This document shows, in pieces, positions 26,531 through 35,029 of a stretch of 64,000 bases of DNA; positions within the stretch are counted from its first letter, which is position 1; every line of letters starts with the position of its first letter. The position numbers and the translations under genes are program-made. This DNA is from CAYNST01 sp964434105 (GTDB lineage: Bacteria; Pseudomonadota; Gammaproteobacteria; Pseudomonadales; Cellvibrionaceae): the NCBI GenBank assembly GCA_964434105.1, contig CAYSTJ010000007.1:34009-98008 (forward strand), written 5' to 3'. A model generated the notes under the pieces. The model saw only the letters and a list, made by a program, of their open reading frames with translations, made no database searches and was not told the DNA's origin.

Positions 26531-28981
26531 TTAGCGAATATTGATAATGGTCTGGGTGATCTGGTCGGCGGATTCAATGGTTTTGGCATTTGCCTGAAAA
26601 TTGCGCTGGGCGATAATCAGCCGGACCAGCTCCTCCGACAGGTCGACGTTGGACTCTTCCAGTGCGCCCGCCTGAACCATCCCCAGAGCGGCACTGCCGG
26701 GCACACCGATATTGGGTGGGCCGGACTCGAAGTTTTCCGCCCACATGGTATCGCCAACCGGTTGCAATCCCTGTGAATTCCTGAAATCGGCCAGCGCCAG
26801 TTGCCCCAGGGTTTTTGATTCGCCGTTGGTAAACTGCGCGAATATTACGCCGTTGTCATCAATATTTATCCGTGACAGGCGACCCGTGGAATAGCCATTC
26901 TGGGCGTTGTCATTAACAGAGAAATCGCTGCCAAACTGCGTAGTACCCGAAAAGTCGATAACGAAATTCGAGTTAACCGGTACCGTGGGAATGTTGGTGG
27001 TTCCTCCCGCCAGCACATTCTGTGGACCCAGTGCGCCATTGGGATTACCATCGCTATCGCGCGGAATCCAGTTCGACACCAGAATATTATCCGAGTAGTT
27101 TCGATCCAGCGAACCGTCTTCATTGAACCGCAGGTTATAGGATGCCATGGTAGGCATTGTGTTCTGTGGCGGCGGTAAATTTGTATCTGGATCACCGACG
27201 TCATAGCCATCAACCTGAATGTACATGGTCCACTCATTCGATGCTGTTGTCGGGTCATTGGGGTCGTATGGTTGCCTGACGAAATATTGCGTCATTACAT
27301 GCGAGTTACCCAGGCTGTCGTAAATCGGCAGCGAGGTAGCCGAGTTATAGGTATTCTGATCTGTGGGGTCAAATGCATTGAGCGTGACGTCGGTAAATGC
27401 GGTACTGGTTAATGGGCCAAAAAGGCCGATCGATGGCGGATTGGCGTTCTGGGCGGCGTAACCTTCGCTCAGCACAATATCAATGCTGCCGCCCACCACC
27501 ACGGTGTTGCCTTCTGCCGCAATTGCACTGGCATTATTCAATGTATTGTTCAGGTCCACTTCCAGAATTTCCGGGGGCGCGGCCGGGTTGCCAAGCACGC
27601 CCAGGCTGTCGCCGTCATCGACGCTGCTGATTGCCACCTTCATGTCGTCGCCGACGGCCGAGTGCAACACGAGGTCGCCGCTATCCAGATCCAGTGTGGC
27701 GGTAATGCCGGGCAAAACCGTATTGCTGTAGGTATTAATCTGGTTACCCAGTGCCTGCAGGGTCGGCGCCTCCATGGTCACGCCGTTGACTTTGACCTGC
27801 AGGTTACCATTGGCGTTATTGTATTGACTGGCCAAAAACCGCAAATTGGTATTGGCCGACGCCGACACACCCGTCATGGCATTCAGTTCGGAGGCCACCC
27901 GCGCAGCAGATGCCCCCGCGTCGGAGGTATAGCGAACAACATTGCCATCGGGCCCTACAATATCGATTGACTGGGCCGGGTAGTTATTGTTCGCCGCGGG
28001 TTCGCCCGGTACGGAGGGTACGTTCATGGGCAACCCCAGTGCATTGGTGTCGCCACTACCATTCAACAGTCGAATCTGTGACGCCTCCCCGCTCTGCAGG
28101 GCGGCGAACTCCAGTCGATAATTACCGCCACCGGCATCAACTGCGGACGCGACCACATCAATGGGGGTTGCCGGCGGTTCGGGCGCAAACAGCTGTGCGT
28201 TAATTGCGCCGGCCAGGGTCCTCAGATCATTGAATGTGTTAATGGTGGCGGGCACACCCGACGCCGTATTCAGCTGTATAGGGACCGTCCCGTTATTGCC
28301 ACCACCGGCCGTCAGCTCCACATCAAATGCAACCGTACCGGTGCTGAAGTCGAGGCCCGCCAGGGGCAGGGTAAAGTTGGCTGGCGGCGTCAGCCGGGTG
28401 GTGGTATTCGATTCAAGTCCAACCCGGGTTACGCCGACGGCATTCCCTTCCGTTGAAAAGGCCCGCCCTGTAGACTGTAATATTGGCGCCGTGGCGTCAA
28501 GGTTCAGCAGAGACTCGACGCGCGTCGTCCCCCGGGGCGCCTGATTGCCGGTATTAATTCGCATGTCGCCCTGTAACCCGCTGATGTTGCCAAGATCGTC
28601 TGCGGGGAAGCCCTGCAGACGTGCGCCCATGTTGTTGACTATGTAGCCGCGGTCATCCCGCCCGAAGGTTCCGGCCCGGGTATACATTTGTTCACCATTC
28701 TGTTGAACCACGAAGAATCCGTTCCCGCTGATAGCGAGATCGAGATCGTTTTCGGTGAAGTTGGTACTGCCCTGGGAAAACTGCTGGGCGACATTCTGCA
28801 GCCGAACACCGTTGCCGATCTGATTGCTTCCGGACCCCAACACGGAGGTCGCATACAAATCTCCGAATTCTCCCCGGGAGCTTTTAAATCCCGTCGTTGA
28901 TGCGTTGGCAATATTATTGCCAGTAATGGATAGATCACTGGACGCGGACCGGATACCGCTAAGTGCTGTGTTAAACGGCAT
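26531..28981 (-). CDS. flgE: Flagellar hook protein FlgE, long form
   Basis: Hook subunit. The N-terminus (FNTALSGIRSASSDLSITG, then NNIANASTTGFKSSRGEF) and C-terminus (ESNVDLSEELVRLIIAQRNF, then NAKTIESADQITQTIINI) are canonical. It has 816 residues, against roughly 400-460 in common gammaproteobacteria; the insertion spans about 170-560 and contains Thr/Asn/Gly-rich beta repeats. Later FlgE blocks (DSLGNSHVMTQYFVR, LRFNEDGSL) are intact, so it should still make a hook with enlarged outer domains. It is 57 bp after flgD. Confidence 0.96.
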   Translation of the reverse strand: MPFNTALSGIRSASSDLSITGNNIANASTTGFKSSRGEFGDLYATSVLGSGSNQIGNGVRLQNVAQQFSQGSTNFTENDLDLAISGNGFFVVQQNGEQMYTRAGTFGRDDRGYIVNNMGARLQGFPADDLGNISGLQGDMRINTGNQAPRGTTRVESLLNLDATAPILQSTGRAFSTEGNAVGVTRVGLESNTTTRLTPPANFTLPLAGLDFSTGTVAFDVELTAGGGNNGTVPIQLNTASGVPATINTFNDLRTLAGAINAQLFAPEPPATPIDVVASAVDAGGGNYRLEFAALQSGEASQIRLLNGSGDTNALGLPMNVPSVPGEPAANNNYPAQSIDIVGPDGNVVRYTSDAGASAARVASELNAMTGVSASANTNLRFLASQYNNANGNLQVKVNGVTMEAPTLQALGNQINTYSNTVLPGITATLDLDSGDLVLHSAVGDDMKVAISSVDDGDSLGVLGNPAAPPEILEVDLNNTLNNASAIAAEGNTVVVGGSIDIVLSEGYAAQNANPPSIGLFGPLTSTAFTDVTLNAFDPTDQNTYNSATSLPIYDSLGNSHVMTQYFVRQPYDPNDPTTASNEWTMYIQVDGYDVGDPDTNLPPPQNTMPTMASYNLRFNEDGSLDRNYSDNILVSNWIPRDSDGNPNGALGPQNVLAGGTTNIPTVPVNSNFVIDFSGTTQFGSDFSVNDNAQNGYSTGRLSRINIDDNGVIFAQFTNGESKTLGQLALADFRNSQGLQPVGDTMWAENFESGPPNIGVPGSAALGMVQAGALEESNVDLSEELVRLIIAQRNFQANAKTIESADQITQTIINIR

Positions 28982-29038
28982 ATAAATCTCCTGTAGAACT
29001 GCTCATCATATAATCTTCCGGCACGCCGGCGCTTTTTA

Positions 29039-29755
29039 CTATTCGTTAAACTGTTTGACATCGGACAGCCTGACTGACCCGGCACCCGCCAGGTTCAGAA
29101 GCAATCCGCCCTGTGCCCCGATGGTGACACTATTGACATTGGCACTGAGACTGGTTTCCAGCTGCGTCGGTTCGCCATCAATTGAAGCCGTCACCACAAA
29201 CCGGTACTCCCCCGGAGGAAGTCCGTTGTCGTGCCTGCTTTGCCAATCCATTTGACTGCCGTTTACTTCCATGCTCCGGCCATCCCAGCGAAACCCGACC
29301 TGCCCTGCCTGCTGTGGGCCAAACTGGACCTGCTCGACCAGGTCACCGCCCTTGTTGAAAATATCCAGATTGACGCTGCCTGTACTGGCCGGTACATCGA
29401 TCAGCGCATTTACAGCACCCTGGTCTTCCAGCCGGGTAGATTCCGCCGGCACTGTGACTGACCGCCCGACCAGGCTCGACGCCTGCAAGGCCTGATTCCC
29501 GACAAAGCTTTTGGTGAAAGCGTCGAAATTATTATTGAGCGTATCCAGGCTCTCCACGGAACTGAATTGTGCCAGCTGCGCAATAAAGTCCGAGTTCTCC
29601 TGCGGTGATAACGGGTCCTGGTTTTCCAGCTGGGTAATCATCAACTTTAGAAAGGCTTTTTGCCCCAGCTCTTCGGCTTCTTTTTTCTCTGTCGGATACT
29701 TCTGGGTAACAGACAGGTCATTCATGTAGCTGTTGCCGGTAATCGAATCTGTCAT
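29039..29755 (-). CDS. flgD: Hook assembly scaffold FlgD
   Basis: A transient cap that guides FlgE polymerisation, 238 residues. N-terminal FlgD motif: FLKLMITQLENQDPLSPQEN-SDFIAQLAQFSSVES. The central FlgD Ig-like/tudor part has FRWDGRSMEVNG and LPPGEYRFVVTAS. It follows flgC by 25 bp. Confidence 0.97.
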   Translation of the reverse strand: MTDSITGNSYMNDLSVTQKYPTEKKEAEELGQKAFLKLMITQLENQDPLSPQENSDFIAQLAQFSSVESLDTLNNNFDAFTKSFVGNQALQASSLVGRSVTVPAESTRLEDQGAVNALIDVPASTGSVNLDIFNKGGDLVEQVQFGPQQAGQVGFRWDGRSMEVNGSQMDWQSRHDNGLPPGEYRFVVTASIDGEPTQLETSLSANVNSVTIGAQGGLLLNLAGAGSVRLSDVKQFNE

Positions 29756-29780
29756 AAATCAGCCCTGCCTGTTCAGCCGC

Positions 29781-30221
29781 CTATTGGCCCAAGGTTAAAA
29801 CACGTTGAATCATCTGTTTTGCCGAGTTCATCATTTCCACATTCACCTGAAACGACCGGGTGGCGGAAATCATGTTGGTCATCTCTTCCACAATATTCAC
29901 ATTGGGGTAGAAGACGTAACCGTTCTCGTCCGCCAATGGATTATCCGGCTCGAAACGCTGCTGTAATGGTGCGTCACTTTCGACAATACCGGCTACACTC
30001 ACGCCGGCCGACGCTGCGTTACCCATGCCGGACCCCGCCTGCGGATTGCCCAGCATATTGTTGTAGGTCGCCATAAAAACCGGGTGCCGTCCGCGGTAAA
30101 CCGTGTCTGCACTGGACGACGCAGATTCCGCGTTGGCGATATTGCTGGCCGTTGTATTAAGCCGTACCGACTGGGCATTCATTGCCGAGCCAGCGATATC
30201 AAAAATATTGGTCATACCCAT
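29781..30221 (-). CDS. flgC: Proximal rod protein FlgC
   Basis: 146 residues; MTNIFDIAGSAMNAQSVRLN, TTASNIANAESAS and C-terminal VNIVEEMTNMISATRSFQVN are canonical. The AGGAG ribosome site overlaps the last codons and stop of flgB, so translation of the two genes is probably linked. Confidence 0.97.
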   Translation of the reverse strand: MGMTNIFDIAGSAMNAQSVRLNTTASNIANAESASSSADTVYRGRHPVFMATYNNMLGNPQAGSGMGNAASAGVSVAGIVESDAPLQQRFEPDNPLADENGYVFYPNVNIVEEMTNMISATRSFQVNVEMMNSAKQMIQRVLTLGQ

Positions 30222-30223
30222 GA

Positions 30224-30625
30224 CTACTCTCCTTTTATGGCATTCATGATGCCTCTCATGCGACTGTTCAGCAGCGTAAATGCCACCTGGAACTCGAGAC
30301 TGTTTTCCATAAACGCCGCGTTTTCGATATGCTCGTCTACGGTGTTGCCGTCTATGGAAGGCTGTGTCGGTGTCCGAAATTGCAGGTTGGCATCTACAGC
30401 GCCATTTGTCGTTGCCGGTAAATGTCCGGCTTGGGTTACCGCCATATGACCGCGCCCCCTGCTGTTCAGTTGTGCATTGAGTGCCTGATGAAAGTCAAAG
30501 TCTTTGGCTTTGAAGTTTGGCGTATCGGCGTTGGCCAGATTGGCCGACAGAACTTCCGCCCGTCCGGACCGCAGCTTCAACGCTGCCTCAAACGGACCGA
30601 ATGCATTATGAAAATTAATAGCCAC
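30224..30625 (-). CDS. flgB: Proximal rod protein FlgB
   Basis: A 133-residue rod protein from the GTG at 30625 (VAINFHNAFGPFEAALKLRS), chosen because GGAG lies seven bases upstream and this matches the family start; the open frame extends 77 codons further but covers the promoter. The LSANLANADTPNFKAKDFDF motif and the C-terminal LEFQVAFTLLNSRMRGIMNAI are typical. First gene of flgBCDE. Confidence 0.96.
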   Translation of the reverse strand: MAINFHNAFGPFEAALKLRSGRAEVLSANLANADTPNFKAKDFDFHQALNAQLNSRGRGHMAVTQAGHLPATTNGAVDANLQFRTPTQPSIDGNTVDEHIENAAFMENSLEFQVAFTLLNSRMRGIMNAIKGE

Positions 30626-30660
30626 TGAAGACTCCACAAGTTGCAGTTTCAACCCTCTAT

Positions 30661-30676
30661 TGCAACCGGTGTGCCA
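30661..30676 (-). promoter_or_regulatory. Sigma-54 promoter of flgB operon
   Basis: On the minus strand: TGGCAC-ACCGG-TTGCA, a perfect RpoN consensus. It lies 36 bp upstream of the flgB GTG, giving a short leader of about 20-25 bases. It fits RpoN-dependent class II flagellar genes. Confidence 0.88.
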
Positions 30677-30906
30677 ATCGCCGACCCAGAATGTATCCAT
30701 ATGTTTTTGCAGATATTTATGCTGCCGATGGTGTGGCTGGCAACCGCTGAAAAGCGGCAAGGCTTTGCCGCAATGCCGGAAATCGGTCGGTCGCGTTACG
30801 CCTGCTGGTTTGAGTGACAAATTACTGACTGAATGGGGAGGAGCAGGAAATGGCAACTATTCAGTTCACGCCCGGCTTGCTACGACAAAGCAGGCGTCAC
30901 GCGCTG

Positions 30907-31770
30907 TCATCGGGATTCTTTTTTGGCGCGATAGGCCACGCCGGGTTTGCAGTATACCATTTCGAAAAGATGGCCCAGTCCACTGATGCTTTCCGACGAA
31001 CCAAGAAACAGTAACCCACCCGGCTGTAGCTGGGCGTGAATTTTCATTAAAATTTCCTGCTTCAGCGTCGATGAAAAATAGATCAACACGTTGCGGCAAA
31101 AAATGACCTGAAACCGGCCGAGCATACGGAACGACTCCTGGAGGTTCAGGGGCCGAAAGCGAACCCGGTTTCTGATCTCCGGTATCAACGTCCAGCTTTC
31201 TTCTGACTGCTTCACAAAAAACTGTCGCGTACGCTCTTCTGATAATCCCCGAATGATCGAGCTGCGGTCATAGGTGCCCTGCCGTGCAGAATCCAGTACC
31301 GCACTCGACAGATCCGTCGCCAGTATTTCTATGTCAAAGCGCCAGGCGTTTTTCCTGTTGCGGAAAAACTCTTCTGCAATCATGCTGAGCGAATAGGGTT
31401 CCTGCCCGGACGAACAGGCTGCAGACCAGATTCTGAACGTGGCCGGGCTGCGCACCTGCGCATACGCCGGCAGGACCACATCCGCGAGATAGCTAAAGGG
31501 GTATTCGTCACGGAACCAGTAGGTTTCGTTGGTCGTCATCGCATCAATAACCTGCTGGCGCAGCAATCGGTCGCTATCGATTTTTATACGTGCCAGTAAA
31601 TCACCGACCGAATTCAGACAGTATTGTGTCAGAATGCGCCGTGTACGGGTTGCGACCAGGTACTGCTTATGGGGTCCCAAATCGATGCCGGCCGCCGCCC
31701 GCAGAAAACTGCTGAATTCCTGATACTCCTGTGGCGACAGTTGCGGCAAATCACCGACAGCCTGCCTCAT
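30907..31770 (-). CDS. cheR: Chemotaxis protein methyltransferase CheR
   Basis: Methylates glutamates of chemoreceptors using S-adenosylmethionine. From the ATG at 31770 it has 287 residues; a TTG eight codons upstream is possible. The N-terminal helical domain has FSSFLRAAAGIDL; the catalytic domain has TTNETYWFRDEYPF, IWSAACSSGQEPYSLSM (SAM loop), LATDLSSAVLDSARQGTY and IFCRNVLIYFS. It lies between flgB and cheV, as in Pseudomonas and Vibrio. Confidence 0.96.
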   Translation of the reverse strand: MRQAVGDLPQLSPQEYQEFSSFLRAAAGIDLGPHKQYLVATRTRRILTQYCLNSVGDLLARIKIDSDRLLRQQVIDAMTTNETYWFRDEYPFSYLADVVLPAYAQVRSPATFRIWSAACSSGQEPYSLSMIAEEFFRNRKNAWRFDIEILATDLSSAVLDSARQGTYDRSSIIRGLSEERTRQFFVKQSEESWTLIPEIRNRVRFRPLNLQESFRMLGRFQVIFCRNVLIYFSSTLKQEILMKIHAQLQPGGLLFLGSSESISGLGHLFEMVYCKPGVAYRAKKESR

Positions 31771-31878
31771 GACCGCAGCGTCCAGGATGCGCAAGTGAAC
31801 ACGATTACCATAAAGGCTCCGACTGTTTTACCAGCGCCATCGTTCGAATAGCGGTCATGAAGCCAAAGGTTTGTGCGT

Positions 31879-32817
31879 TTAATCGTTAACCAGAGAGACA
31901 TCCGCCATCCGTTTATTGACACGTTTTGCCAGCTCGTTGGGATGGAACTTGGCGATAAAATCGTTGGCACCGACTTTTTTGACCATAGCTTCGTTAAAGA
32001 CGCCGCTGAGGGAAGTATGCAGAATCACAAACAGATCCCGCAACTTCGGGTTGATACGTATTTCCGCCGTAAACGTATAGCCGTCCATCTCCGGCATCTC
32101 GATGTCGGAAATCACCAGCAACAGTTCTTCATAGGGGTCCTTGCCGGCTTTCAGCATATCCTCCAGAAATGTCAGCGCTTCGCGACCATTCTTCAGCACT
32201 GTCGCTGTGACATTGATTTCCTGCATGACTTTCTGGATCTGCTTTCTGGCAATCGTGGAGTCGTCAACAATCAACACATGCTTTTTGGTCGTAGTATGCT
32301 GCTTCGATTCTTCGATAAGTGCGTTGCTGACAGCGTCCGGCAGTGGTGCAATTTCCGCCAGCACTTTCTCCACGTCGATAATTTCCACCAGCCTGCCTTC
32401 GACTTCGGTTACCGCGGTAAGGTAGCTGTTGCGTCCACTGCCGCTCGGTGGCGGATGGATGGCTGACCAGTTCATATTGACAATGCGCTCAACGGCGCTG
32501 ACGAGAAACCCCTGCGTCGAGCGATTGTACTCCGTAATAATAACGAAGCAGTCCTGAATATTTTCCTGTGGGCTCGAACCTGTCGCCTGACGTAAATCCA
32601 GAATCGGAATAGTGCCCCCCCGAATATGCGCTACCCCGCGAACGACCGGGTTCCGCTTGGGTATGGCATGCAGCGTGGGGCACTGCAACACTTCTTTGAC
32701 CTTGAAAACGTTGATGCCATACTGCTGTCGCCCTCCGAGACTGAACAGCAGCAGTTCGAGACGATTTTGCCCGACCAGTTGGGTCCGCTGGTTTACTGTG
32801 TCCAAAACGCTCGCCAT
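31879..32817 (-). CDS. cheV: Chemotaxis coupling protein CheV
   Basis: A CheW-like domain (about 20-160: LLLFSLGGRQQYGINVFKV, PVVRGVAHIRGGTIPILDL, VDVEKVLAEI-type end) fused to a response-regulator receiver domain (about 180-305). The receiver has the phospho-acceptor Asp in LLVISDIEMPEMDGYT and an early IVDD acidic pair. It couples receptors to CheA and can adapt signalling by phosphorylation. AGGTAGGAAG precedes the start. It is divergent from flgA. Confidence 0.96.
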   Translation of the reverse strand: MASVLDTVNQRTQLVGQNRLELLLFSLGGRQQYGINVFKVKEVLQCPTLHAIPKRNPVVRGVAHIRGGTIPILDLRQATGSSPQENIQDCFVIITEYNRSTQGFLVSAVERIVNMNWSAIHPPPSGSGRNSYLTAVTEVEGRLVEIIDVEKVLAEIAPLPDAVSNALIEESKQHTTTKKHVLIVDDSTIARKQIQKVMQEINVTATVLKNGREALTFLEDMLKAGKDPYEELLLVISDIEMPEMDGYTFTAEIRINPKLRDLFVILHTSLSGVFNEAMVKKVGANDFIAKFHPNELAKRVNKRMADVSLVND

Positions 32818-32881
32818 CTTCCTACCTCAATTTTGACCATGTTGCTAACTCGCTGGCTGACCGCTAACACCCCAGTGACAT

Positions 32882-32897
32882 CGGCATCCAAATTGCT
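32882..32897 (+). promoter_or_regulatory. Possible sigma-54 promoter of flgA
   Basis: CGGCAT-CCAAA-TTGCT keeps the essential GG and GC dinucleotides with the required ten-base spacing but has two mismatches in the -24 box. It lies 94 bp before flgA. Plausible from context only. Confidence 0.4.
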
Positions 32898-32990
32898 GCA
32901 CAGCCTCTCACAGGCCTTCCTCCGACGGGTTTTTGACGCGTTCACAGGCAGAGGAGCCCAGCCGGCTAAGGTAAGCATAGGACAGTACAC

Positions 32991-33695
32991 ATGATAATTC
33001 GCAGTTTTTTTAGCGTGCTGATGCTACTGCTCATTCAGTCAGTCAGCGCGTCGGACAACGATCCCGGCGAAGCAATTCGATCGCAGGTGCATGCGCATGT
33101 CACCGAGATGCTGAAGCAGGTCTATCCCAACACCGATTTCACAGAAAACGTCAATATCGATGTGGGCAACCTGGATGCAAGACTGCGTCTACCCGCCTGC
33201 AACGGTCAATTGGCACCGCGCATTCATTCACCGAAGCCGTACGGCAGCAATATCACTGTGAAGGTGAGCTGCCTGGGCGATCAGCGCTGGAGCGTTTTTG
33301 TACCGGTCAGGCTCGATATTCATGTCATGGCGGTGGTTGCCAGTCGTGCCATTGGCCGAGGCGAGCGGGTTACAGACGCGGATGTGCATCTGGCGCGGGT
33401 GAATACGTCCAGTGATTACGTCGAAGACCCGGCCCGCGTCGTCGGCATGACCGCGCGACGCCCCCTGCGCGCGGGAGAGGTGGTAAAGCCGACCTGGGTG
33501 GAGGCACCGATCGCGGTAGAGCGCGGCGCTGCGGTCGCATTGGAGGCCGTCAGGGGTGGCATCACGGTGACGGCTGTCGGCACGGCCATGGCCAATGGTC
33601 ATGTGGGAGACCAGATCAAAGTGCGCAATACTCAGTCAAACCGTGTGGTCGACGGCAGAGTGATTGCGCCGGGCAAAGTTCAAATACTGTTCTAG
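32991..33695 (+). CDS. flgA: P-ring assembly chaperone FlgA
   Basis: A periplasmic chaperone for FlgI, 234 residues. Signal peptide at 1-20 (LLLIQSVSAS). The body has LRLPACNGQLAPRIHSPKP-YGSNITVKVSC, and the C-terminal SAF-like domain has VVASRAIGRGERVTDADVHLARV, RPLRAGEVVKPTWVEAP and GDQIKVRNTQSNRVVDGRV. It is divergent from cheV and is followed by flgM and flgN. Confidence 0.96.
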   Translation: MIIRSFFSVLMLLLIQSVSASDNDPGEAIRSQVHAHVTEMLKQVYPNTDFTENVNIDVGNLDARLRLPACNGQLAPRIHSPKPYGSNITVKVSCLGDQRWSVFVPVRLDIHVMAVVASRAIGRGERVTDADVHLARVNTSSDYVEDPARVVGMTARRPLRAGEVVKPTWVEAPIAVERGAAVALEAVRGGITVTAVGTAMANGHVGDQIKVRNTQSNRVVDGRVIAPGKVQILF

Positions 33696-33739
33696 ACTTA
33701 TATGAGCACAATTGTATCATCGACAATCACATTCACTGC

Positions 33740-33766
33740 TAAAGTTCCTCTGTAACAGGCCGATAA
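33740..33766 (+). promoter_or_regulatory. Sigma-28 (FliA) promoter of flgM-flgN
   Basis: TAAAGTTC, eleven bases, GCCGATAA: essentially the full FliA consensus. It is 53 bp before the flgM start, giving flgM late expression apart from flgA. This is the feedback arrangement known for the anti-sigma factor FlgM in enterics and Pseudomonas. Confidence 0.92.
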
Positions 33767-33818
33767 CCAACGTATAAGCAGTTTTCAGGCAAATACGCAC
33801 AACAGGACCGGAATAATT

Positions 33819-34127
33819 ATGGTTATTGAACCAGGCAATCCAGGCAAGAGCGGTATCCAGGGCCCGGTGGCGAGCACCAACCGCGCCAAAACCGACGCTT
33901 CTGCCCACCCGAACGCACCCAAAGCCCCGGCCGACAAGCCTTCGGACAGCGTTTCGTTCAGTCAGAAAGCGCAGACGATGAGTCAGCTGGAAAACCGGGT
34001 TATGCAGTCAGATGATGTGGATATGGCGAAAGTCGATGCTATCCGGCAGTCAATTGCCGAAGGGCGCTACACGGTCGACAGCCAGTCGATCGCAGACAAA
34101 ATGCTGGCACAGGACGCTGACTTTTAA
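33819..34127 (+). CDS. flgM: Anti-sigma-28 factor FlgM
   Basis: A 102-residue protein that binds FliA and is exported when the hook is complete. The N-terminal half is low-complexity and probably unfolded; the C-terminal sigma-binding half has SDSVSFSQKAQTMSQLE and VDAIRQSIAEGRYTVDSQSI-ADKMLA, the family hallmark. It follows a strong FliA promoter and precedes flgN by 12 bp. Confidence 0.95.
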   Translation: MVIEPGNPGKSGIQGPVASTNRAKTDASAHPNAPKAPADKPSDSVSFSQKAQTMSQLENRVMQSDDVDMAKVDAIRQSIAEGRYTVDSQSIADKMLAQDADF

Positions 34128-34139
34128 CCCGGAGTCATA

Positions 34140-34634
34140 ATGAATTCACCGCCAACGGTATCCACTCCCGTTCTGACGCAACATATAGATCAGGATCTGC
34201 AGACCTGCGATAACCTGCTGCAACTGCTCAAAGCCGAGCGACAGGCGCTTGACGAACGAAATTTTGCGCTATTGGAAGAAATCATCTATCAGAAGTCAGC
34301 CGCGCTTCAGTCGCTGGAAAGCAGTGCTAACCAGCGCGTTGCCTGGTTGCGCGATAACGGCGCAGGTACGACAGATACCGCCCTCGAGGATCAGTGGACC
34401 CTGCTGCTCGACCGATCGGCACCGCAACTCGTGGCACGCTGGGAGACCCTCCGGACCCGTCTGGCCGAGTGTCATGCAAGCAATGACGTGAACGGGCGCA
34501 TCCTGTCACGCAAGCAGGCAACCTACGCCCAGTTGTTGAAGGTCATGCGTGGGCAGACAGAAAGCGCCAACCTCTACAGCCCCAAAGGCAGTGCCGGCGG
34601 CCGGCCACCGGGGCAGCCCCTGGGCAGTGCCTGA
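34140..34634 (+). CDS. flgN: Flagellar export chaperone FlgN
   Basis: A 164-residue helical protein; FlgN chaperones FlgK and FlgL to the export gate. It matches in overall shape and position: heptad-like helices at about 13-70 (LQTCDNLLQLLKAERQALDE) and a C-terminal NGRILSRKQATYAQLLKVMRG, then a Gly/Pro tail. It starts 12 bp after flgM with GGAG upstream. Confidence 0.88.
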   Translation: MNSPPTVSTPVLTQHIDQDLQTCDNLLQLLKAERQALDERNFALLEEIIYQKSAALQSLESSANQRVAWLRDNGAGTTDTALEDQWTLLLDRSAPQLVARWETLRTRLAECHASNDVNGRILSRKQATYAQLLKVMRGQTESANLYSPKGSAGGRPPGQPLGSA

Positions 34635-34898
34635 TTTCCGTCAGGTCAACATAACCTCGCCTGCGCACTTACCGCTCAGACCGCCCTGCCTCTCCAGACC
34701 ATTTTTTCTGTACCCGGCATCTGAAGACCAAAACAGGGGTTTTTCAAACGCCCAGGTTTTAGTATAGTGGCGGCCCTTTACAGGGCGCTCCATCGCAGGC
34801 AGATGGCGCGCAGGGGTTTGCGTGAGGCTTGGCACCCCGACTGGCGTGCGGATGCTGCGCGCAACCCGTGAACGCAGGAAGCGGCATGTAAAAAACGA

Positions 34899-34974
34899 GT
34901 CCCCGTCGATTAACAGGATAAATCCCGTGCCTCCTAAGCGCGAGCTCCAGGTTCGAGTCCTGGCGGGGACGCCA
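34899..34974 (+). tRNA. tRNA-Arg, anticodon CCU
   Basis: 76 bases fold as a tRNA. The acceptor stem GTCCCCG pairs with CGGGGAC, followed by G and an encoded CCA. The anticodon stem CGTGC/GCGCG (one T-G pair) encloses the loop CTCCTAA with anticodon CCT, reading AGG. The T arm is CCAGG-TTCGAGT-CCTGG. The GC-rich 130 bp upstream (34765-34898) probably holds the promoter; I see no second tRNA there. Confidence 0.95.
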
Positions 34975-35029
34975 TTCCATCCAGCCCATCACTGATTGCC
35001 GGCTCTGATTCTGCCCGCGACGGCCCGCC

